Positions 8,122-16,227 of a stretch of DNA of 64,000 bases are shown here, piece after piece. A program made the position numbers and the translations under genes. Positions within the stretch are counted from its first letter, which is position 1. Each line of letters starts with the position of its first letter. The stretch is from Rubrimonas sp036788415 (GTDB lineage: Bacteria > Pseudomonadota > Alphaproteobacteria > Rhodobacterales > Rhodobacteraceae). The notes under the pieces were generated by a model. The model saw only the letters and a program-made list of their open reading frames with translations, ran no database searches and was not told where the DNA came from. The stretch spans positions 24,718 through 88,717 of the forward strand of contig NZ_DAIQNN010000005.1 of assembly GCF_036788415.1 (NCBI RefSeq), written 5' to 3'.

Positions 8122-8772
8122 TCAGGCAGGCGCCGCGTCGTCCCAGAGGGCCACGCGCGCGCCCTCGGCGATCTCGCCGGCGGGCCGCAGCGCTCCGGAG
8201 GCGTAGGCGCGCAGGCAGGCGGGATAGAGGCGGTGTTCCAGGCGCATCACCCGCGCTGCGAGCGTCGCCGGGTCGTCGCCCGGCAGGACGGGCAGGGCGG
8301 CCTGTCCGAGGATGGGGCCGGCGTCCATCTCCTCGCGCACCAGATGGACGGTGCAGCCATGCACCGCCACGCCGGCCGCCAGCGCGCGGCCATGGGTGTC
8401 GAGCCCCTTGAACAGCGGCAGGAGCGAGGGGTGGATGTTGACGAGCCGGTCGCGCCAGCGCGCCACGAACCACGGCGTCAGCAGCCGCATGAAGCCCGCG
8501 AGGCAGACCAGCTCGGCCTGCGCCTTCTCCAGCTCCGCTGTCAGGGCGCGCTCGAAGCCCTCGCGGTCGCGGCCCCATTGGCGGTGGTCGAGCGCGCAGG
8601 TGGGGACGCCCCGCGCCGACGCCAGCCCGAGCCCGCCCGCTTCTGGCCGGTTGGAGGCGACCAAGACTGGGCGGCAGGGATGGTCGGGCGCCTCCATGTC
8701 GCGCAGCAGCGCCGTCATGTTGGAGCCGCGCCCGGAGATCAGGATCGCGACGCGCTTTCGTTCGTCGCTCAC
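8122..8772 (-). CDS. purN: Phosphoribosylglycinamide formyltransferase
   Basis: GAR transformylase, transferring the formyl group of 10-formyl-tetrahydrofolate to GAR in the third step of purine synthesis. The 216-residue protein opens with VAILISGRGSNMTALL, the phosphoribosyl-binding loop, and contains GFMRLLTPWFV, NIHPSLLPLFKGLDTH (catalytic Asn and His) and the conserved aspartate in VHLVREEMDAGPIL. The GTG start overlaps the purM stop in a GTGA tetranucleotide, so translation is coupled. This start is the only one in frame that fits homologues. purMN is a classic gene pair. Confidence 0.97.
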   Translation of the reverse strand: MSDERKRVAILISGRGSNMTALLRDMEAPDHPCRPVLVASNRPEAGGLGLASARGVPTCALDHRQWGRDREGFERALTAELEKAQAELVCLAGFMRLLTPWFVARWRDRLVNIHPSLLPLFKGLDTHGRALAAGVAVHGCTVHLVREEMDAGPILGQAALPVLPGDDPATLAARVMRLEHRLYPACLRAYASGALRPAGEIAEGARVALWDDAAPA

Positions 8773-9815
8773 GCGGCGCCGCCATGGTAGGCCACGCCTG
8801 AACCGGCGACCACGCGTCCGACGATCTGCGCCTGCTCGCCCGCCTCTGCTGCGATGGCGAGCGCCTCCTCGGCGCGGTCGGCGGGAACGATTGCGACGAG
8901 GCCGATCCCGCAATTGAAGGCGCGCAGCATCTCGGCCTCGTCCACGCCGCCAGCCGCTGCGAGCCAGTCGAACAGCGGCGGGCGCGCCCATGACCCGAGG
9001 TCGATTTCGGCGCCGAGGCCTTCGGGCAGGATGCGCGGCAGATTGCCGGTCAGCCCGCCGCCGGTGATGTGGGCGAACCCGGCCGCGCCGCCGCGCCGCG
9101 CCAGCGCCAGACAGGCCGTCACGTAGATGCGCGTCGGCGCTAGCAGCGCCGCGCCGAGATCGCCCTCGCCGAACGGGCAGGGCGCGTCCCAGCCGAGGCC
9201 CTGATCGGCGACGATGCGCCGGATCAGCGAATAGCCGTTGGAATGCGCGCCGGAGGAGGCCAGCCCGATCAGCGCGTCGCCCTCCATGATGCGCGCGGGC
9301 AGCGTCGCGCCGCGCTCGACGGCGCCGACCGCGAAGCCCGCGAGGTCGAAATCGACGCCGTGATACATTCCGGGCATCTCGGCCGTCTCGCCGCCGATCA
9401 GCGCGCAATGGGCGATGCGGCAGCCCTCGGCGATCCCTTCGATCACCTGCGCCGCCGCAACCGGGTCGAGCTTGCCAGTGGCGTAATAGTCGAGGAAGAA
9501 CAGCGGCTCGGCGCCCTGGCAGACCAGATCGTTGACGCACATCGCGACAAGGTCGATCCCGACGCCCGACAGCCGCCCGGTGTCGATGGCGATGCGCAGC
9601 TTGGTGCCGACGCCGTCGGTCGCGGCCACCAGAACTGGGTCGCGGAAGCCGGCGGCCTTCAAGTCGAACAGCGCGCCGAAGCCGCCGAGCCCCTCCATCA
9701 CGCCGGGCCGTTCGGTGGAGGCGGCGGCGGGCTTGATCGCCTCGACCAGCGCGTCGCCTGCTTCGATGCTGACGCCGGCCTCGGCGTAGGAGAGCCCGTT
9801 GCGGCGTTCGGTCAT
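8769..9815 (-). CDS. purM: Phosphoribosylformylglycinamidine cyclo-ligase (AIR synthetase)
   Basis: ATP-dependent closure of FGAM to aminoimidazole ribonucleotide, step five of purine synthesis. The 348 residues show the family landmarks LSYAEAGVSIEAGDALVEAIKP at the start, GGFGALFDL, VLVAATDGVGTKLRIA, MCVNDLVCQGAEPLFFLDYYATGKL and HITGGGLTGNLPRILP. ATG at 9815 (MTERRNGLSY) is chosen because upstream frame sequence is not conserved. It is followed by purN with a 4-bp overlap and preceded by olsA on the same strand after a 69-bp gap. Confidence 0.97.
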   Translation of the reverse strand: MTERRNGLSYAEAGVSIEAGDALVEAIKPAAASTERPGVMEGLGGFGALFDLKAAGFRDPVLVAATDGVGTKLRIAIDTGRLSGVGIDLVAMCVNDLVCQGAEPLFFLDYYATGKLDPVAAAQVIEGIAEGCRIAHCALIGGETAEMPGMYHGVDFDLAGFAVGAVERGATLPARIMEGDALIGLASSGAHSNGYSLIRRIVADQGLGWDAPCPFGEGDLGAALLAPTRIYVTACLALARRGGAAGFAHITGGGLTGNLPRILPEGLGAEIDLGSWARPPLFDWLAAAGGVDEAEMLRAFNCGIGLVAIVPADRAEEALAIAAEAGEQAQIVGRVVAGSGVAYHGGAA

Positions 9816-9884
9816 GGCGGCCTCGCTGACGGTTGCGCCGCCTCGCTTAGCCGAGCGCGGTCCCATTGGAAAGACGCGCGCCGC

Positions 9885-10694
9885 TCAGCGCTTGGCGGCG
9901 CGCACCGCCTCCTCGACATGGCGGGTCAGCGCCTTGCGGTCGGGGAAGGCGGCGACGGGCCGGGCCTCGTGCAGTGCGATCTCGACTTCGCCGCCCCAGC
10001 TGCGGCAGACCACCTGCCAGATATGGCCTTCGAAGGACATGGTCCCCCACCAGCCGTAAAATTCCCGCGGCAGCCGCTCGGGCGGCCGCCAGTTCAGCGT
10101 CGCAGGCTGCACCCAGGCGGTTTCGCGCACGCCCTCCTGAAACAGCGCCGAGAGCAGCGTGCTCTTGAAAGGCAGCACGCGCAGCCCGTCGGAGGAGGTG
10201 CCTTCCGGGAAAATGCACAGCGTCTCGCCCTGCGCGATGCGCGCGCCGATCTCGTCCTTCTGGCGGGCGGCGTCGAGGCGCCGGCGCTCGATGAACACGG
10301 TGTCGCAGATCGCGGCGATCGGGCCGATCCCGGGCCAGGCGCGGACTTCGGCCTTGGAGACGAAATTGACAGTCCCGGTGGCGCGCAGCGCCAGAATGTC
10401 GGCCCAGCTGGAATGATTGGCGAGGATGACGCCGGCGCCGCGCGCCCGCCGCCCGTTCAGCCGCGGGCGCACGCCCATGAGCCACAGCATCGTCCGCGCC
10501 CAGAATCGCGCCGTCGCGTGGTGGAGGCGCATCCCCGACCAGACATGCCGCTGCGCCGCCTTGCCGGCGAGAAACACCGCGAGCGACGCGCCGGTGACCG
10601 CGACCAGCGCGCCCACCCGCGCGCCGCCGAGCAGCTTCTGCGGCAGGCCGAGCGGCGGCAACGACGGCGGCGCGGCCTCGTCCCAGGTGGCCAT
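9885..10694 (-). CDS. olsA: 1-acyl-sn-glycerol-3-phosphate / lyso-ornithine-lipid acyltransferase
   Basis: A PlsC-family O-acyltransferase of 269 residues. An N-terminal hydrophobic segment (about 25-45) anchors it to the inner membrane. The catalytic HX4D box is NHSSWAD (about 91-97), and the acyl-acceptor block FPEGTSSDG follows near 162. It starts 7 bp after the stop of an OlsB-like gene, the usual olsB-olsA order, so its likely reaction is acylation of lyso-ornithine lipid to ornithine lipid, a phosphorus-free membrane lipid. PlsC-type proteins can also acylate lysophosphatidate, so a dual or purely phospholipid role is possible. Confidence 0.85.
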   Translation of the reverse strand: MATWDEAAPPSLPPLGLPQKLLGGARVGALVAVTGASLAVFLAGKAAQRHVWSGMRLHHATARFWARTMLWLMGVRPRLNGRRARGAGVILANHSSWADILALRATGTVNFVSKAEVRAWPGIGPIAAICDTVFIERRRLDAARQKDEIGARIAQGETLCIFPEGTSSDGLRVLPFKSTLLSALFQEGVRETAWVQPATLNWRPPERLPREFYGWWGTMSFEGHIWQVVCRSWGGEVEIALHEARPVAAFPDRKALTRHVEEAVRAAKR

Positions 10695-10701
10695 GGCGGC
10701 C

Positions 10702-11541
10702 TCAGCCGAGGATGCGCTCGGCGGCGCCGCGGTCGGCGCGCGAATAGAAGGCGCGATAGCGCTCGACCATGCGCGACGTGTCCATCAGCAGGCACACGTC
10801 CACCGTGTTGAAGTCGCGGTCGACGTAAGCGCCTTCGCCGACGAAGCCTCCGAGTCGCAGATAGGCCTTGATCAGCGCCGGGATCATGCGCATCGCCTCG
10901 ACCTTGCTGATCTGATCGGGCGGGAGAAGGTCCATGTTCTGAAAGTGTTCGGGCAAGGTGCGCACCCGCAGGTCATCGGGCGCGAGGTGGTTGTGGTGCA
11001 GATAGGAGAGCGGCTGGGCGAGCGGCGCGATGTCGGACCCGTGAAAGCTCGCGACGCCGAACATGATTTCGACGCCGCGCTCGGCCACGTACTGACCCAG
11101 TCCGGTCCACAGCAGATGCATCCCGGCGCCGCCGCGATGCCCGCCTCCGACGCAGGAGCGGCCGAGTTCGAGCGTCTCGCGCGGGTAATGCACCAACTTG
11201 GTCAGGTCGTATTCGGTCGCGCCGTAAAAGCCGATGCCCTTGCGCGCCATCGCTCCGGTCATCAGGCGGTAGACGCCGACGACGCGGTCGAGCGGGTCGT
11301 CCGAAGCCGCCTCGTTGTCGATCAGGATCAGATGGTCGAAATGCGGGTCGAACTCGTCCCACTCGCGGCGCGCTGCGCGCTCCTCGGGAGAGGCGTCGGC
11401 CCCCATCTCCTCGACGAAGACGCGATAGCGCAGGCGCTGCGCTGCGGCGACGTCGTCCTCCGTCTCCGCCAGTCTGACCGTGAAGCGGCCCGCCTCGATG
11501 CGCACCTTCGCGCCTCCCGATGCTCCGATTGGCGCCCTCAT
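10702..11541 (-). CDS. olsB: L-ornithine N(alpha)-acyltransferase
   Basis: A GNAT-fold acyltransferase of 279 residues resembling OlsB, which transfers a 3-hydroxyacyl group from acyl carrier protein to the alpha-amino group of ornithine. Family marks include AAQRLRYRVFVEEMGA near residue 30, VVGVYRLMT, ETLELGRSCVGGGHRGG and the late LIKAYLRLGGFVGEGAYVDRDFNTVDVCLLMD. The start at 11541 is preferred to an in-frame ATG at 11568. The gene is followed at once by olsA. Ornithine lipids are often raised under phosphate limitation; I saw no convincing Pho box upstream. Confidence 0.9.
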   Translation of the reverse strand: MRAPIGASGGAKVRIEAGRFTVRLAETEDDVAAAQRLRYRVFVEEMGADASPEERAARREWDEFDPHFDHLILIDNEAASDDPLDRVVGVYRLMTGAMARKGIGFYGATEYDLTKLVHYPRETLELGRSCVGGGHRGGAGMHLLWTGLGQYVAERGVEIMFGVASFHGSDIAPLAQPLSYLHHNHLAPDDLRVRTLPEHFQNMDLLPPDQISKVEAMRMIPALIKAYLRLGGFVGEGAYVDRDFNTVDVCLLMDTSRMVERYRAFYSRADRGAAERILG

Positions 11542-11662
11542 ATGGGTCGCATGACGATATGGCAACACCGCCGGGCCGCGCAGGCCGGGTCGCCGCTGTT
11601 GATCTCGCGAGGTTGACGCGTCACACTGAACGCATTGTCCAGTAGGGCTGACGGCGGCGCGC

Positions 11663-11842
11663 TCAGAGCCAGTCCGGGCGCACCACGCGCAAAGCCACTT
11701 CGTCGGAGTTGATGACGACCTTGCCGATCTCCTCGAAGTTCACCGTCACCCGGGTTCCGATGATCGACTGCACTTGCCCCAGCCCCCAGTCGGGCCGGTC
11801 GGGATGGCGCACCAGCGCGCCGACTTCGAAGAACTCGCTCAT
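11663..11842 (-). CDS. DUF3553 domain protein
   Basis: A 59-residue protein entirely made of a small SH3-like/CarD-like beta domain: GALVRHPDRPDWGLGQVQSIIGTRVTVNFEEIGKVVI. The motif (V)xHPxxPDWGxGQV followed by a VNFEexGKk-type strand is the DUF3553 signature. The fold resembles RNA-polymerase-interacting or nucleic-acid-binding Tudor-like domains, but no role is established and I do not assign one. Its ATG lies only 27 bp from the divergent chpT start. The gap between its stop and the olsB start is about 120 bp and holds nothing I recognise. Confidence 0.8.
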   Translation of the reverse strand: MSEFFEVGALVRHPDRPDWGLGQVQSIIGTRVTVNFEEIGKVVINSDEVALRVVRPDWL

Positions 11843-11869
11843 GGCCCGCTCGGGCAGGGGAGGCGCGGC

Positions 11870-12478
11870 ATGACGGACGACCTCGATTTCGCGGCGATGC
11901 TGTGCTCGCGCCTGTGCCACGACCTGATAAGCCCGGTCGGCGCGGTCGGCAACGGCGTGGAGCTGTTGCGCGCCATGCCCGAGGGCGGGCGCGAGGAGAT
12001 CGGGCTGATCGAGGACAGCGCCAAGGCGGCGCAGGCGGCGCTGGCCTTCTTCCGCATCGGCTTCGGAATGGTCGGGGCCGATGCGCGCGCCTTGTCGTCG
12101 CGCGAGCTGGGCGGCGTGGCCGCCGCCTATTTCGGGCCGAGCCGGCATCGACTCGCCTGGCCCGTCGAGGGCGCCGACTTGCCGCGGGGCCTTGCGAAAC
12201 TGATGCTGCTGATGCTTCTGAGCGCGGCGACCGCCACGCCCATCGGAGGGGCGCTGACCGTCGCGCCCCCTCGGGACGATCCCCCGCGCCTGTCGGTGCG
12301 CGCGAGCGGGCGCAAGGCGGGGCTGTCGGCGGAGCACGTTGCGATGGCGCAGGGGGCCGCGCCCGCGACGGCGCCGCGCGAGGCGCATCTGGCGCTGATG
12401 GCGCAGGTCGCCGCGCGCGCGGGCCTGAGTGTCGAGATCGCCCAGAGCGAGGAGGCGGTGGAGATCGTCGCGTCCTGA
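11870..12478 (+). CDS. chpT: Histidine phosphotransferase ChpT
   Basis: Cytoplasmic phosphotransferase that passes phosphate from the kinase CckA to the cell-cycle regulator CtrA and to CpdR. Residues 9-30 (AMLCSRLCHDLISPVGAVGN) hold the phosphoacceptor histidine H17 in the DHp-like helical hairpin. The C-terminal half is the degenerate ATPase-like domain, lacking ATP-binding N, G1 and G2 boxes, as in Caulobacter ChpT. Length 202 residues is normal. The ATG at 11870 follows AGGGGAGG, an excellent ribosome site. It is divergent from the DUF3553 gene, and the presence of ChpT places the genome in the Alphaproteobacteria. Confidence 0.9.
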   Translation: MTDDLDFAAMLCSRLCHDLISPVGAVGNGVELLRAMPEGGREEIGLIEDSAKAAQAALAFFRIGFGMVGADARALSSRELGGVAAAYFGPSRHRLAWPVEGADLPRGLAKLMLLMLLSAATATPIGGALTVAPPRDDPPRLSVRASGRKAGLSAEHVAMAQGAAPATAPREAHLALMAQVAARAGLSVEIAQSEEAVEIVAS

Positions 12479-12487
12479 CGGGCGGCG

Positions 12488-13018
12488 TTATTCCGCCCGG
12501 GTGAGGCCTGCGCGGTAGCGCCGGGCGTTCCATCGATAGCGCTCGGCGGATTTGCGCAGGCCCGCGATGGCGTCCGGGTCGAGCGCGCGCACGACCTTGC
12601 CGGGCTGGCCCATCACCAGCGAGCCGTCGGGGATCTCCTTGCCTTCGGTGATCAGCGCATTGGCGCCGATCAGGCAGTCGCGACCGATCTTCGCGCCGTT
12701 CAGGATCACGGCGCCCATGCCGATCAGACTGTTCTCGCCGATGACGCAGCCATGCAGGATCGCGCGATGGCCGACGGTCACGTCCGGCCCGATCACGCAG
12801 GGACAGCCGGGGTCGGTGTGGATCACGCAGAGGTCCTGCACGTTCGAGCCCGCGCCGACCTCGATGACCTCGTTGTCGCCGCGCAGCACCGCGTTGAACC
12901 ACACCGACGCGCCGGGGCGCAGGATCACCTTGCCGATCAGCCGGGCGCCGGGCGCCACGAACGCGTCGCCGTCCTCGGGAAGGTCGGGGGTCTCGCCGTC
13001 GAGGGTGAGAAGCTCCAT
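12488..13018 (-). CDS. Gamma carbonic anhydrase family protein (left-handed beta helix)
   Basis: A hexapeptide-repeat trimeric protein of 176 residues. The repeats run from about residue 20 to 145 (for example VIGPDVTVGHRAILHGCVIGENSLIGMGAVIL). The three zinc-ligand histidines of the gamma class are present in VIHTD and GHRAILHGC. Homologues, including YrdA/PaaY and the mitochondrial gamma-CA-like subunits of complex I, bind metal and some have weak carbonic anhydrase or thioesterase activity, so the exact reaction is uncertain. ATG at 13018 (MELLTLDG) is favoured over an upstream ATG at 13036. It is convergent with chpT. Confidence 0.88.
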   Translation of the reverse strand: MELLTLDGETPDLPEDGDAFVAPGARLIGKVILRPGASVWFNAVLRGDNEVIEVGAGSNVQDLCVIHTDPGCPCVIGPDVTVGHRAILHGCVIGENSLIGMGAVILNGAKIGRDCLIGANALITEGKEIPDGSLVMGQPGKVVRALDPDAIAGLRKSAERYRWNARRYRAGLTRAE

Positions 13019-13050
13019 GTCGCGTCTTTCTCTCATGTCGGTCGGTCGCG

Positions 13051-13683
13051 TCAGTCCAGGCCCTTCAGGAAATCCTCGAGCCCCGTCAGCCGGGCGCGGC
13101 GGGCGCGCTCGGCGGCGAGGACCGCGCGCAGCGTCGTCTCGCTCGCGTCCAGATCGTCATTGACGACGACATAATCGTAGTCGGGGCAATGGCTGATCTC
13201 GTCGCGGGCCTTGGCCATGCGGCGCGCCACGGTCTCGGGCGCGTCCTGATTGCGCGCGATCAGCCGGCGATTCAGTTCCGACAGCGAGGGCGGCAGGATG
13301 AACACGCTGGCCACATCGGCGCCGAGCGGGCTCGCACGCAGCTGCGCCGCGCCCTGCCAGTCGACGTCGAACAGGACGTCGCGCCCCTCCGCCAGCCAGC
13401 GCTCGACCGGGGCGCGCGGCGTGCCGTAGCGGTTGCCGAACACGTCGGCGTGCTCGAGCAGTTCGCGCCTTTCGACCATCTCGGAAAAGCGCCCCGCCGA
13501 GACGAAATGATAGTCGCGCCCGTCCACTTCCGCGGGGCGCTGCGGGCGCGTCGTCGCCGAGACCGAGAGCGTCAGCCCCAGCCCCGGCGCATCCAGCAGC
13601 CGTCGCGCCAGCGTCGTCTTGCCCGCGCCCGAGGGCGAGGACAGCACGAACAGCAGGCCCCGCCGCGCAATGGGGCCGCTCAT
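13051..13683 (-). CDS. gmk: Guanylate kinase
   Basis: ATP-dependent phosphorylation of GMP to GDP. The 210-residue protein has the P-loop SSPSGAGKTTL at 15-25, the GMP-binding block SVSATTRPQRPAEVDGRDYHFVS, the LEHADVFGNRYGTP region and the lid/arginine segment FILPPSLSELNRRL. The ATG overlaps the yicC stop in an ATGA tetranucleotide, so translation is coupled. yicC-gmk is a conserved pair in proteobacteria. Confidence 0.97.
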   Translation of the reverse strand: MSGPIARRGLLFVLSSPSGAGKTTLARRLLDAPGLGLTLSVSATTRPQRPAEVDGRDYHFVSAGRFSEMVERRELLEHADVFGNRYGTPRAPVERWLAEGRDVLFDVDWQGAAQLRASPLGADVASVFILPPSLSELNRRLIARNQDAPETVARRMAKARDEISHCPDYDYVVVNDDLDASETTLRAVLAAERARRARLTGLEDFLKGLD

Positions 13684-14573
13684 GCGACGTTCTGCGCCTG
13701 CTCGCGCAGCTGGTCGATCGCCACTTTCAACTCCAGCCCGATCTCCGTCAGCGCCGGCGAGGCCGATTTCGCGCACAGCGTGTTGGCCTCGCGGTTGAAC
13801 TCCTGCGTCAGGAAATCGAGCTTGCGCCCGACCGCCCCACCCTCTTTCAGCAAAGCCTCGGCGGCGACGCAATGGGCGGCGAGGCGGTCGAGCTCCTCGC
13901 GCACGTCCAGCTTCACCGCAAGCAGCGCCAGTTCCTGCGCCAGCCGTTCCTCCGGCGCGCCGGCGTCGATTAGCGCCGAGACCTTCTCGCGCAGCTTGCC
14001 GCGCGCCGCCTCCTGCTGGCGCGCATGGGCCGCCGTCGCCGCCACGCGCAGCCCGGCGATGCGCGCCAGCGCCCCGCGCAGCGCCTGCGTCAGCGCCGCG
14101 CCTTCCGCGTCGCGCGCGCCGGCGAGGCGTTCGAGCAGCGCGTCGAAACCGGCGAGAAGGGCGGCCTCGGTCGCTTCGGGGTCGTCGTCGACGCTCATGT
14201 CGGCCTCCATCGCGCCGCGCAGCGCGAGCAGGCGTTCGGGCGCGACCGGGGCGACCTCCAGCCCGGCGGCGCGCAGCGCTTCGGCGGCGGCGCGCGCGGC
14301 GGCGGCCAGCGCCGCCAGCGCCGCCGGATCGACGCGCCAGCGCGACGCCGCCGTCGCGTCGCCGTCGAGGCGGAGCTGCGCGCCGACCGTTCCCCGGCGC
14401 AGCGCGTCGGCGGCGCGTCGCCGGCACGGCCCTTCGAGCGCCTCGCGGCCCTCCGGCAGCTTCAGTCGGAGATCGAAGCCCTTGCCGTTGACGCTGCGCG
14501 CCTCCCAGCGCCAGCGCCACGGCCCCGCCCGGCCCTCGACTTCGGCGAAGCCCGTCATGCTGCTCACGCCCAT
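13680..14573 (-). CDS. yicC: YicC family endoribonuclease
   Basis: A 297-residue YicC/YloC family protein. It begins SSMTGFAEVEG, the conserved start of the family, followed by the WEARSVNGKGFDLRLKLP block and ends with KLDFLTQEFNREANTLCAKSASPALTEIGLELKVAIDQLREQAQN, the C-terminal DUF1732 region with the acidic, cation-binding residues. In Escherichia coli YicC is a metal-dependent endoribonuclease implicated in turnover of small RNAs; that activity is inferred here. It overlaps gmk by 4 bp. Confidence 0.95.
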   Translation of the reverse strand: MGVSSMTGFAEVEGRAGPWRWRWEARSVNGKGFDLRLKLPEGREALEGPCRRRAADALRRGTVGAQLRLDGDATAASRWRVDPAALAALAAAARAAAEALRAAGLEVAPVAPERLLALRGAMEADMSVDDDPEATEAALLAGFDALLERLAGARDAEGAALTQALRGALARIAGLRVAATAAHARQQEAARGKLREKVSALIDAGAPEERLAQELALLAVKLDVREELDRLAAHCVAAEALLKEGGAVGRKLDFLTQEFNREANTLCAKSASPALTEIGLELKVAIDQLREQAQNVA

Positions 14574-14709
14574 CTTCCGCCCCCTTCGTCTGCGACCGAC
14601 GCGTTGTGGCGCAGCGGGCGGGCGCGAGAACTGCGACCAATCGGCGCCTCTGGCACGCGCTTTGCAGACAATTAAGGGAAAAACAGGGGTTGCAGGCCTT
14701 TTTGGCGGT

Positions 14710-14721
14710 AACTTTTAAGTT
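14710..14721. promoter_or_regulatory. AT-rich inverted repeat in the yicC/PAS gene intergenic region
   Basis: AACTTTTAAGTT is an inverted repeat (AACTT/AAGTT, 2-nt spacer) lying 18 bp before the PAS gene ATG in an AT-rich stretch (about 14672-14730) that stands out against 70% G+C. It could be part of a promoter or operator for the PAS gene. It does not fit the CtrA full-site spacing TTAA-N7-TTAA. Confidence 0.25.
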
Positions 14722-14738
14722 TAACAGAGGGTTGCGAG

Positions 14739-15503
14739 ATGTGGTATGAAGCTGAGGCGTCGGAGAGGCGGATCGCCATGGGACTTGTGTCCGATTTCGG
14801 GACGACGTCGCTGACCCATCCTGACGCATGCGGGCTCTTCGAGATGTGGCAGGCGCTGCGCGGGGATCGCCCTGCGCCGTTCCGCGCCGAGCTGGACGCC
14901 GCGAAGATCGGCGCCCGAGCCCCTTTTCTGGCCATTCTCGAATATGTCGGTCCGTCGAATTTCCGCATCCGCATCGCCGGGGACCGTCTGAACGCCTGGT
15001 TCGGGATCGAATTGCGCGGGATGAGCGCGCTGTCGATGATCCAGCCCGAGGCGCGCAATCACTTCCAGAGCGTGCTCAACCGCCTCGCCGGCGAGCCCGC
15101 GGTCGCCGCGTTGCGCGGGCAGGCGCGCCGGGCGGACGGGTTCACCGCCGCATTCGAGATGACGCTCCTGCCGATGCGCAGCGATTTCGGGCGGATCGAT
15201 CGCGTCCTGGTCGGGCTTTGGCTGCTCGACGCGCCAGCCCGGACGCATGGGCCGCTGCGGCTCGACCCAACCGAATTCGTGGTGACGCCGATCCGCGACG
15301 AGGCGCCGGAAGCCGGGCCGGGCGAGGACGAACTGCGCGCGCCGGAGAGCGCCTTCGACGGCGCAGACGACGCGCCGCCCACCCAGCGCCCTGCGTCCGC
15401 GAGCGAGGGGGATGGCGCCGGGTCCGGGGACGCGACGCAGGCGGCGCCGCGCCGGCCGCAGCTGCGGGTGATCACCGGCGGACGGGGCGGCCCGGAGCGC
15501 TGA
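14739..15503 (+). CDS. PAS_5 domain protein (MopJ-like)
   Basis: A 254-residue protein whose N-terminal 165 residues form a PAS-like sensor of the PAS_5 (formerly DUF1457) family: LFEMWQALRGDRPAPFRAELDAAKIG, then FLAILEYVGPSNFRIRIAGDRLNAWFGIELRGM. The C-terminal 80 residues are acidic, proline/alanine-rich and look disordered, ending in the basic tail RRPQLRVITGGRGGPER. In Caulobacter the PAS_5 protein MopJ affects motility and cell-cycle signalling; that role cannot be transferred with confidence. The ATG at 14739 follows an AGAGGGTTGCG ribosome site. It overlaps the convergent hydrolase gene by 32 bp. Confidence 0.8.
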   Translation: MWYEAEASERRIAMGLVSDFGTTSLTHPDACGLFEMWQALRGDRPAPFRAELDAAKIGARAPFLAILEYVGPSNFRIRIAGDRLNAWFGIELRGMSALSMIQPEARNHFQSVLNRLAGEPAVAALRGQARRADGFTAAFEMTLLPMRSDFGRIDRVLVGLWLLDAPARTHGPLRLDPTEFVVTPIRDEAPEAGPGEDELRAPESAFDGADDAPPTQRPASASEGDGAGSGDATQAAPRRPQLRVITGGRGGPER

Positions 15504-16206
15504 GCGGGTCGATCCGGGCGGCGAGCCGCTCCAGCGCGGCGGTCGCCGCCTGGGGCGCCTCCATCGTAAGCAGATGCCCCACGCCGGGAAGCTCCGCGAG
15601 CGCGGCGGCGGGCGCGGCCTCGGCGAGGCGTCGGTGCAGGAGCGGCGGGCAGACCCGGTCGCCCGCGCCCACGACGATCTCGACCGGCCCTGGGAACGCG
15701 GCGACGGCGCCCAGCATGTCGCGTCGCGCGTCGAGCGCGCGCGCCTGCGCGAAGAATCGCGCCGCCGGCGCATCGAGCATCATCGCGCGCGCCTGCGTCG
15801 GAAACGCCGCCGATCGGTCGCCCGCATCGCGGGCGAGGCAGTTGGGCAGGAAGGCGTCGACGAAGGTTGCGAGACCCTCCTCCTCGACGCGCGCGCGCAG
15901 GCCGGCGCGCCAGGCGATCTCGCGCGGGCGGGCCGGCGTGGGGTCCGTCGCGAACAGAGCCGCGCCCAGCACGCGGTCGGGCGCCTGCGCGATTGCCGCC
16001 ATCGCGACCATGCCGCCCATCGACAGCCCTGCGAACGCCGCCGGCCCCGCCGCCAGACCGAGCGCCGCTTCCGCCATCGCGGCGATGTCATCCTGCTCGG
16101 GCGGCGGCGCCAGGCGGAGATCGAAGCGCCGCGCCAGCGTCGGGGAGAGCCCGGCGTAGAGGCGGTGGTCGCAGAGATGGCCGGGGATCAGGATCAGCGG
16201 GATCAC
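15472..16206 (-). CDS. Alpha/beta hydrolase
   Basis: An alpha/beta-hydrolase-fold protein of 244 residues. It has the oxyanion region LILIPGHLCDHRLY, the nucleophile elbow GLSMGG near residue 80 with the serine, an acidic residue in VVGAGDRVCPP and a final histidine in GVGHLLTMEAP. The set Ser-Asp-His is therefore complete. No partner identifies the ester, thioester or lactone it hydrolyses. The GTG start at 16206 has GGGAGGGGACC upstream. Its 3' end overlaps the PAS gene on the opposite strand by 32 bp, and the COQ10-like gene ends 21 bp upstream of it on the same strand. Confidence 0.8.
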   Translation of the reverse strand: MIPLILIPGHLCDHRLYAGLSPTLARRFDLRLAPPPEQDDIAAMAEAALGLAAGPAAFAGLSMGGMVAMAAIAQAPDRVLGAALFATDPTPARPREIAWRAGLRARVEEEGLATFVDAFLPNCLARDAGDRSAAFPTQARAMMLDAPAARFFAQARALDARRDMLGAVAAFPGPVEIVVGAGDRVCPPLLHRRLAEAAPAAALAELPGVGHLLTMEAPQAATAALERLAARIDPLSAPGRPVRR

Positions 16207-16227
16207 GTCGGTCCCCTCCCGCCCCTT

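Noticed and set aside
14705..14725. Possible CtrA binding site (TTAA-N7-TTAA) in front of the PAS gene
   Set aside because: TTAA and TTAAC elements are there, but the spacing is wrong for a full CtrA site.
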